This document shows positions 55,076 through 64,000 of a stretch of 64,000 nt of DNA, piece after piece. Origin of the DNA: Aeromonas veronii bv. veronii (GTDB lineage: Bacteria; Pseudomonadota; Gammaproteobacteria; Enterobacterales; Aeromonadaceae). Made by a program: the position numbers and the translations under genes. The notes below the pieces were generated by a model, which was not told the DNA's origin, did no database searches, and worked only from the letters and a program-made list of their open reading frames with translations. Where the stretch lies: assembly GCF_000820225.1 (NCBI RefSeq), contig NZ_CDDK01000025.1, forward strand, positions 89,041 through 153,040, given 5' to 3'. Position 1 is the first letter of the stretch. The number at the start of each line of letters is the position of its first letter.

Positions 55076-56296
55076 TCAGCGCTTGCCCTTGAACTGCTTG
55101 ACGCTGCGCTTGGCCTGAGTACGGCGATTGGCCTGCTTGTCACGCGGGGGGCGCTTGCCCTCCCCGCTGGCAGGCTGGTCGGTAACCGGGAATCCAGCCA
55201 GATCGCCCAACGGTAGCTCGCGGCCGGTCAGGGTGCGAATGGCTTGCAGCATGTCACTCTCGCCATGACAGACCAGCGAGATGGCCAGCCCCTCGCGGCC
55301 AGCCCGGGCGGTACGACCGATGCGGTGTACATAGACGGGGGCGCTGGCGGGCAAGTCCAAATTGATCACCACCGGCAGCGCCTCCACATGGATGCCGCGC
55401 GCCATCAGGTCGGTGGCCACCAGCACCCGAATTTTGCCCTCTTTGAAATCGCCGAGCGCCTGCTCGCGCACCGCCTGCTCCTTCTCGCCATGAAGGGCGG
55501 CCACCGCAATGCCCGCCTTGGCCAGCTTTCTGGCAACCCCGTCGGCATCATCCCGCGCACTGATAAAGACCAGCACCTGCGGCCACGCCTGCTCCTTGAG
55601 CAGGCTGATGAGCGCCGGGACCTTGCTGCTCTTGTTGACCAGATAGAGCCGCTCTTCGATCTCGTTTACCACGCTGTTAAGGGGGTTGGCCTCGATACGG
55701 GTTGGCTCGCGCAGCAAGCCGTTGGCCAGCGTCTCCAGCTCGGCAGGCAAGGTGGCGGAGAAGAGCAGGGTCTGGCGATCCGCCGGAATAAAGCCGAGCA
55801 GCGCCTTGATGTCGGGAGCAAAGCCCATCTCCAGCAGGCGATCCGCCTCATCCAGCACCAAGAGTTGCAAACCATCCAGCCCCAGCACCTGTTGGGTCAG
55901 CAGATCCCGCAACCGCCCCGGCGTGGCCACCAGCAGCTGTGGCCCCAGCGCCAGCTCGGCCTGTTGCCGTTCCTGCGCTACGCCCCCACACAACGTCACG
56001 ATGCGCAGCCCCAGCGCCTCGGCACCCTCTTTTAGCGCGGCAGTGACCTGAATCGCCAGCTCGCGGGTCGGCACCAGCACCAGACCCTGCACCTGACTGG
56101 AGGCGGGATCCAGCCGTTGCAGCAGCGGCAAGCCAAACGCCAGCGTCTTGCCGCTACCGGTCTGGGCCAGTGCCAGCAGATCTTGCCCCGCCAGTGCAGC
56201 CGGAATGGCAAGCTGCTGGATGCGGGTCGGCGTCTGCAAGGTGACGGGCAAAGAGGCAAGCAAGTCGGGATGAAGGGCAAGTTCGCTAAAGGTCAT
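55076..56296 (-). CDS. DEAD-box RNA helicase
   Basis: ATP-dependent RNA helicase of 406 residues with no long C-terminal RNA-binding domain, only a basic tail. Motifs in order: Q (TPTRIQQLAI), I (AQTGSGKT), Ia (PTRELA), Ib (TPGR), II (DEAD), III (SAT), V (ATDLMARGIHV, a variant of the usual ARGLDI) and VI (HRIGRTARAG). The role (ribosome assembly or RNA decay) is not clear from the sequence. It is convergent with the gene at 54288, almost touching its end. Confidence 0.92.
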   Translation of the reverse strand: MTFSELALHPDLLASLPVTLQTPTRIQQLAIPAALAGQDLLALAQTGSGKTLAFGLPLLQRLDPASSQVQGLVLVPTRELAIQVTAALKEGAEALGLRIVTLCGGVAQERQQAELALGPQLLVATPGRLRDLLTQQVLGLDGLQLLVLDEADRLLEMGFAPDIKALLGFIPADRQTLLFSATLPAELETLANGLLREPTRIEANPLNSVVNEIEERLYLVNKSSKVPALISLLKEQAWPQVLVFISARDDADGVARKLAKAGIAVAALHGEKEQAVREQALGDFKEGKIRVLVATDLMARGIHVEALPVVINLDLPASAPVYVHRIGRTARAGREGLAISLVCHGESDMLQAIRTLTGRELPLGDLAGFPVTDQPASGEGKRPPRDKQANRRTQAKRSVKQFKGKR

Positions 56297-56440
56297 GGCG
56301 CTACGTCAACAAAGAAGTGGGAGGCGAAGTCTAGTGAGCGGGGGCCGAGAAGTAAAACCCTATCCATGATGGCCTGACCGAGGGGGGCTGGCGACCGGCT
56401 GACTACACTTTAGCTGACCCATCACCAAGAGAGACACGCC

Positions 56441-57268
56441 ATGACCAGACACATCCCCCTTCTGCTGCTCGTGGTCACCCTGCTCGGCAGCGCGACTCTC
56501 GGCCTGTCGCAGACTCCGGAGAACGACGCCGCCCCCGAGCCGCCTAAACCGGTGCGCATCCTCAATGCCCACCTTGGCGAGCTGCCGGGGCTGATCAATG
56601 CCGACAAGACAGGCCCCTTTGTCGACCTGGTACACGCCATCGATGACCTCTACCCCGATGTGACCATCAAGATCACCATCTACCCCATCGCCCGTGCCAT
56701 GGCTGGGGTGATCTCCGGCAAGGCTGACCTGGGGCTGCCCGCCATCCGCAACCTCAAGGATATCGATATGCTGGCTTATCGCTTCAGCACCCGCAGTTTT
56801 GGCAAGGTTGCCCATGTGATTTACAGCAATACCGCCTATCCGGTCACCACGGATATGGCCTATGGCATAGTGCCCACCAAACGGGACCTGCTGATTGAAG
56901 CCGTTCCCGACTATATGCCCTTCCCGGTGCAGCGCTCGATGAGTATCGAGCAGTCACTGCGCAAGCTCTCACGCGGCCGTATCGACGCCTTTGTCTGGGC
57001 ACAAGAGGAGGCCGACCTGATGCTCAAGCAGCTGGGGCTGACCAATATCAGGCGAGAATTTTTCGGAGATTTCGAGGATGTCTTCATCATCCAGAAAGGG
57101 GCTGCAGGTGATGAGATGGACGAATTTCTCCGGCAAGCCATCGATCAGCTGGCTGCAACCGGCAAACTGGCCGAGATCTACGAGAAGATCCACCGCCCCT
57201 ATGTGGAGTGGCAACCCTCCCCAACCGCCAAGGCTGAACCGGCGACCACCCCGCCCGCTACGCCCTGA
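56441..57268 (+). CDS. Periplasmic family-3 binding-protein-like protein
   Basis: A 275-residue secreted protein: signal peptide (MTRHIPLLLLVVTLLGSATLG), binding-protein-like core (VRILNAHLGELPGLINADKTGPFVDLVHAIDDLYPDV, then YPIARAMAGVISGKADLGLPAI and IYEKIHRPYVEW). There is a Pro/Ala-rich tail (about 255-275). It has no permease or ATPase next to it, so it may be an orphan sensor-type or scavenging protein. Ligand unknown. The ATG at 56441 opens the signal peptide. Confidence 0.78.
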   Translation: MTRHIPLLLLVVTLLGSATLGLSQTPENDAAPEPPKPVRILNAHLGELPGLINADKTGPFVDLVHAIDDLYPDVTIKITIYPIARAMAGVISGKADLGLPAIRNLKDIDMLAYRFSTRSFGKVAHVIYSNTAYPVTTDMAYGIVPTKRDLLIEAVPDYMPFPVQRSMSIEQSLRKLSRGRIDAFVWAQEEADLMLKQLGLTNIRREFFGDFEDVFIIQKGAAGDEMDEFLRQAIDQLAATGKLAEIYEKIHRPYVEWQPSPTAKAEPATTPPATP

Positions 57269-57284
57269 ACGGACAATTCCCGCA

Positions 57285-57314
57285 TAAAAAATCCCGCCGA
57301 AGCGGGATTTTTTA
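57285..57314. terminator. Bidirectional terminator between 56441 gene and tpx
   Basis: ATCCCGC with GCGGGAT and a CGAA loop, flanked by A6 and T6, so it ends both convergent transcripts. Confidence 0.87.
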
Positions 57315-57326
57315 TGGCTTGCAGCC

Positions 57327-57827
57327 TTACAGCACGGCCAGCGCCGCAGCGTAGTTCGGCTCGTCGGCCACTTCGGCGACCAGCTCGCTGTGCAGCACCT
57401 TGTTGTCACCATCCAGCACCACGATGGCGCGAGCGGTCAGACCGACCAGCGGGCCGGAAGAGAAGGCAACGCCGTAATCTTCCATGAAGGCCGCACCGCG
57501 CAGGGTGGAGAGAGTCACTACCTTGTCCAGACCTTCGGCGCCGCAGAAGCGGGACTGGGCGAACGGCAGATCGGCGGAGATGCACAGCACAACTGTGTTC
57601 TCCAGCGCGCTGGCCTGCTCGTTGAACTTGCGCACAGAGGTCGCGCAGGTCGGGGTATCGACGCTCGGGAAAATATTCAGGATTTTGCGCTGACCGGCAA
57701 AGCTTGCCAGGGTCACGTCGGAAAGATCCTTGGCCACCAGGGAGAAGGGCTTGGCTTGCTCACCGACGACCGGGAAGTGACCAGCGACGGAAACCGGGTT
57801 GCCTTGCAGAGTGACTGAGTTGCTCAT
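57327..57827 (-). CDS. tpx: Thiol peroxidase Tpx
   Basis: Thioredoxin-dependent lipid and hydrogen peroxide reductase, 166 residues. The peroxidatic cysteine is about residue 61 ([15 protein letters not shown]) and the resolving one about 95 ([13 protein letters not shown]), the atypical 2-Cys arrangement. It ends YAAALAVL. It is divergent from zntA. The 184-base gap holds the zntA promoter. Confidence 0.95.
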   Translation of the reverse strand: MSNSVTLQGNPVSVAGHFPVVGEQAKPFSLVAKDLSDVTLASFAGQRKILNIFPSVDTPTCATSVRKFNEQASALENTVVLCISADLPFAQSRFCGAEGLDKVVTLSTLRGAAFMEDYGVAFSSGPLVGLTARAIVVLDGDNKVLHSELVAEVADEPNYAAALAVL

Positions 57828-57924
57828 GTGTTATGTCCTTTATTGGTGTAGTAAAAATCCGGGTGATCAGTATAGGGGCGGCGGGACCAGACAAACACCC
57901 GCGAAGACAAGGGATATAAAGGGG

Positions 57925-57956
57925 TTGACCTTGGACTTAACACCAAGGTTTAGACT
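57925..57956 (+). promoter_or_regulatory. MerR-family (ZntR-like) metal-responsive promoter of zntA
   Basis: -35 TTGACC (57925-57930), a 20-base spacer and -10 TAGACT (57951-57956). The over-long spacer contains the dyad ACCTTGG (57928-57934) and CCAAGGT (57943-57949). Both features are classic for promoters activated by MerR-type regulators, which twist the DNA to shorten the spacer. The start of zntA is 55 bases downstream. The regulator gene is not in this window. Confidence 0.78.
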
Positions 57957-58011
57957 CCTTCTCGGTAATCAGGGATCTCGCAGGGGCGGGATCCATCAAG
58001 AGGGACTCATC

Positions 58012-60465
58012 ATGAGCAAATCCTGCTGCAATCATCAGCACGCCGCCCCCATCAAGGCCGTCAGCAAGGCGGCCCCCGGCCAGAGTGAGCATCACCACGA
58101 TAGCCACTGCTGCGACAACACCACGCCCGTCAGTTGCTGTTCAACCCCGACGCCTCATGAGCACGCATCCCGTGACGGCAATGAATCCCCCGGGGATGAA
58201 GAGCCTCCCCGAGGAAGCTGTCACGATCAAGCGTGCTGCAGCGCCCCCTTATCGCCAGCTCACGATCATAAGCATGAGCATGAGCATGAGCACGATATGC
58301 CCCCTGCCGACCCGCTGGTTGCGCCGGAGCAAGGCAACAGCCGCCATAGCTGGCAGGTGATGGGAATGGATTGCCCCAGCTGCGCCCGCAAGATCGAGAC
58401 CGCCGTCAGCCGGGTGAGCGGCGTGCAGCAGGCGCGCGTGCTGTTTGCCACCGAGAAGCTGGTGGTGGATCTGGCACCCGGCCTCTCCCCCGATCCCGTC
58501 ACCGCCGCCGTGCTGGCCGCAGGTTTCCAGCTCAAGGGGGAAAGCGCTGACAAGCAGGCCGCTGGCCGCAAGCAAGCTTCACAACAGCCCCTGCAAGGCA
58601 ATCTATTCGGTAACTTGTTGGGCAAATATTGGCAGCCCCTGTCACTGGCCGGCCTGATGCTGGTCGCCGCCCTGCTGCCGAAAGAGCTCGGTCAGCCACT
58701 CTTTACCTTGGCAACCCTGTGGGGGCTGTGGCCCATCTCCCGCAAAGCGTGGGCGCTGACCAAAAGCGGCTCTCCCTTCGCCATCGAGACCCTGATGACG
58801 GTCGCTGCCGTGGGGGCCCTGTTCCTCGGCGAAACCGCGGAAGCGGCCATGGTGCTGCTGCTCTTTATGCTGGGTGAACATCTGGAGGCCTACGCCGCCG
58901 GACGCGCCCGGGCCGGAGTGACCGCGCTGATGGCGCTGGTGCCTGACAAGGCGCTGCGGATCCGTACCACTGCCGAGGGCGAGGTGCGCGAAGAGGTCGG
59001 CGCCGATGAGCTACGTCCCGGCAACATTATCGAAATCGCTCCGGGTGCGCGCCTCCCGGCCGATGCCCGCCTGCTCGATGAGCTTGGTGCGTTTGACGAG
59101 AGCGCCCTGACCGGTGAGTCTATTCCGGTGGAACGCCGTCAGGGTGACAAGGTGCCGGCCGGCAGTCTGGCTGCAGATCGAGTGCTGCGCCTTGAAGTCG
59201 TCTCCGAGCCCGGCAACAACGCCATCGACCGCATTCTGCACCTCATCGAGGAGGCCGAAAGCCAGCGCGCGCCCATCGAGCGCTTTATCGACCGCTTCAG
59301 CCGCTGGTACACCCCGGCCATGATGCTGGTCGCCCTGCTGGTGGTGCTGGTGCCGCCCCTTGCCTTCGGCCAGAGCTGGGACGAGTGGATCTATCGCGGG
59401 CTGGCGCTGCTGCTCATCGGCTGCCCCTGCGCGCTGGTCATCTCCACCCCGGCAGCGGTTACCTCGGCGCTGGCCGCGGCCACCCGTCAGGGGGCACTGA
59501 TCAAGGGTGGTGCTGCGCTGGAGCGACTGGCCCATATCGACACCGTCGCCTTTGACAAGACTGGCACCCTGACCCTGGGCAAGCCGCAGCTGACCGAGCT
59601 GGTCAGCCTTAATGGCCAGCCGGAAACCGAACTGCTGGCACTGGCGGCTGCCATCGAGCAGGGCTCCCACCACCCACTGGCCCGCGCCGTGGTCGCCAAC
59701 GCGACCGAACAGGGATTGACGCTGGCGGAGGCCCGCGACCTGCGCGCACTGCCGGGCATGGGGGTTGAGGGACGCGTCAACGGTGAACTGTGGCAACTGC
59801 TGGCACCGAGCCGGGTGGCGGCCCTGAATATGGAACAGCAAACCCGGATTGCTTCGCTGGAGCGGCAGGGCAAGACCGTTGTGGTGCTCTGCCAGAGCAG
59901 CGATGCTCAGGCGTTGCCGGTTGCCCTGCTGGCGCTGCGGGATCAGATCCGGCCGGAGGCGGCAGCCGCGCTGCAAGAGCTCAACCGACTCGGGCTCAAC
60001 AGCATCATGTTAACCGGGGATAACCCCCGTGCCGCCGAGGCGATCGCCACCGAGCTGGGCATGGGCTGGCGTGCCGGTCTGCTGCCGGAAAACAAGGTAG
60101 AAGAGATCGCCAAGCTGGCCAGCACTCGGAAGGTTGCCATGATCGGCGATGGTATCAACGATGCCCCCGCCATGAAGCGGGCCAGTATCGGCATCGCCAT
60201 GGGAGGCGGCACCGATGTGGCGCTGGAGACCGCAGATGCGGCGCTGACCCACAACCAGCTCGGCGGTATTGCCGCGATGATCCGGTTGTCGCGGGCGGCA
60301 CTGGCCAATATTCACCAGAATATCGCGCTGGCACTGGGGCTGAAGGCCATCTTCCTGGTCACCAGCCTGCTCGGCATCACCGGCCTGTGGATTGCGGTGC
60401 TGGCCGATACCGGCGCCACCGCGCTGGTGACCGCCAACGCCTTGCGGCTGCTGCGCAAGCGTTAA
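58012..60465 (+). CDS. zntA: Zn2+/Cd2+/Pb2+-exporting P1B-type ATPase ZntA
   Basis: Inner-membrane pump that expels zinc, cadmium or lead. It has 817 residues. The N-terminal ~115 residues are full of Cys and His (KSCCNHQH, HHHDSHCCD, SCCSTPT, HKHEHEHEHEHD), an apparent metal-collecting tail. There follow an HMA domain (GMDCPSCARKIE), TGES (SALTGESIPVE), the membrane CPC motif (GCPCALVIS), DKTGT (FDKTGTLTLG), the HP motif (QGSHHPLAR) and GDGIND. The ATG at 58012 has AGAGGG upstream; the longer open frame is not used. Confidence 0.95.
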   Translation: MSKSCCNHQHAAPIKAVSKAAPGQSEHHHDSHCCDNTTPVSCCSTPTPHEHASRDGNESPGDEEPPRGSCHDQACCSAPLSPAHDHKHEHEHEHDMPPADPLVAPEQGNSRHSWQVMGMDCPSCARKIETAVSRVSGVQQARVLFATEKLVVDLAPGLSPDPVTAAVLAAGFQLKGESADKQAAGRKQASQQPLQGNLFGNLLGKYWQPLSLAGLMLVAALLPKELGQPLFTLATLWGLWPISRKAWALTKSGSPFAIETLMTVAAVGALFLGETAEAAMVLLLFMLGEHLEAYAAGRARAGVTALMALVPDKALRIRTTAEGEVREEVGADELRPGNIIEIAPGARLPADARLLDELGAFDESALTGESIPVERRQGDKVPAGSLAADRVLRLEVVSEPGNNAIDRILHLIEEAESQRAPIERFIDRFSRWYTPAMMLVALLVVLVPPLAFGQSWDEWIYRGLALLLIGCPCALVISTPAAVTSALAAATRQGALIKGGAALERLAHIDTVAFDKTGTLTLGKPQLTELVSLNGQPETELLALAAAIEQGSHHPLARAVVANATEQGLTLAEARDLRALPGMGVEGRVNGELWQLLAPSRVAALNMEQQTRIASLERQGKTVVVLCQSSDAQALPVALLALRDQIRPEAAAALQELNRLGLNSIMLTGDNPRAAEAIATELGMGWRAGLLPENKVEEIAKLASTRKVAMIGDGINDAPAMKRASIGIAMGGGTDVALETADAALTHNQLGGIAAMIRLSRAALANIHQNIALALGLKAIFLVTSLLGITGLWIAVLADTGATALVTANALRLLRKR

Positions 60466-60488
60466 GCCAGCCGATAGCATCCTGGTCA

Positions 60489-60517
60489 CAAGCCGTCCCC
60501 AACCGGGACGGCTTTTC
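60489..60517 (+). terminator. Intrinsic terminator after zntA
   Basis: AAGCCGTCCC with GGGACGGCTT and a T4 run, about 24 bases after the zntA stop. Confidence 0.8.
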
Positions 60518-60544
60518 TCTGCCTCCCCTCCTGACACCTGCAAA

Positions 60545-60580
60545 GAAAAAGCGCGTCTGCCGGTCGGCAGTCGCGCTTTG
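60545..60580 (-). terminator. Intrinsic terminator after pulA
   Basis: On the minus strand: AAAGCGCGACTGCCG paired with CGGCAGACGCGCTTT (one mismatch), followed by TTCTTTG. It lies 86 bases beyond the pulA stop. Confidence 0.75.
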
Positions 60581-60665
60581 CTTACTCTCTCGGAGTTATC
60601 CCACCCTTGGCGAGGTGGAATTCAACCCGGGGACGCCGAGCCATCCCCCAGACTCAATGGCTTGC

Positions 60666-64000
<3,335 letters not shown>

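Noticed and set aside
58265..58298. Short direct repeats of about six bases (CATGAG units)
   Set aside because: Not CRISPR: repeats are contiguous without spacers and encode the His-Glu run of ZntA.

Overview
The window is a contiguous piece of a gammaproteobacterial chromosome, most likely Aeromonas. The reasons are: Enterobacteria/Vibrio-like gene orders (murJ-ribF-ileS, thyA-lgt-ptsP-rppH-mutH, rplS-trmD-rimM-rpsP-ffh-ypjD-corB, pilU-pilT-yggS-proC-yggT-yggU), combined with an MotX sodium-type flagellar motor protein, an HlyU-type regulator, an FbpABC iron transporter, a sphingomyelinase C, a large secreted pullulanase and high-GC coding sequence. It is ordinary core chromosome: I see no rRNA, tRNA, transposase, prophage, integron or CRISPR array. 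Both ends cut a gene (ileS at the left, pulA at the right).

Layout. 1-13.6 kb is almost entirely minus strand: ileS, ribF and murJ; then plus-strand rpsT; then hlyU-like, nhaR, a small secreted protein and nhaA (sodium/proton homeostasis); then thyA, lgt, ptsP and rppH. The 0.73-kb gap before mutH (13.6-14.3 kb) is non-coding, AT-rich, full of GATC sites and carries several DnaA boxes. Its place beside mutH points to a DARS2-type DnaA-reactivating locus. From 14.3 to 21.4 kb come mutH, a stand-alone CBM48 protein, the rplS operon, ffh, ypjD and corB. The nitric-oxide pair nsrR/hmp (21.4-23.2 kb) carries a perfect FNR site. motX, mdh, an arginine ABC transporter (artPIQM) and argR follow, with ARG-box-like sites between the last two.

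28.9-42.6 kb: a DyP peroxidase, FbpABC iron import, a PII protein, arfB, ogt, a probable small RNA, an unknown protein, yaaA, the twitching ATPases pilU and pilT, then yggS-proC-yggT-yggU and a DUF4426 protein. 42.6-51 kb: a NupC-type nucleoside transporter, a LysR regulator, a periplasmic glutathione-peroxidase-like protein, an NnrU-like membrane protein, a glycerate module (cdaR, a GntP permease, glycerate kinase), yacL and a small unknown protein. 51-64 kb: two family-3 binding-protein-like periplasmic proteins, a CPBP protease, a sphingomyelinase C gene overlapping a membrane-anchored helical protein of unknown role, a DEAD-box helicase, tpx, zntA under a MerR-type promoter, and pullulanase.

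Functional themes are stress and metal homeostasis (nhaA/nhaR, hmp/nsrR, tpx, yaaA, GPx-like, DyP, zntA, fbpABC), motility (motX, pilTU), nitrogen/arginine control (PII, artPIQM, argR) and secreted hydrolases. The items most worth following up are the DnaA-box/GATC locus upstream of mutH, the sphingomyelinase partner gene at 54288-55073, the candidate small RNA ending at 35773, and a diverged duplication of the proC translation start.
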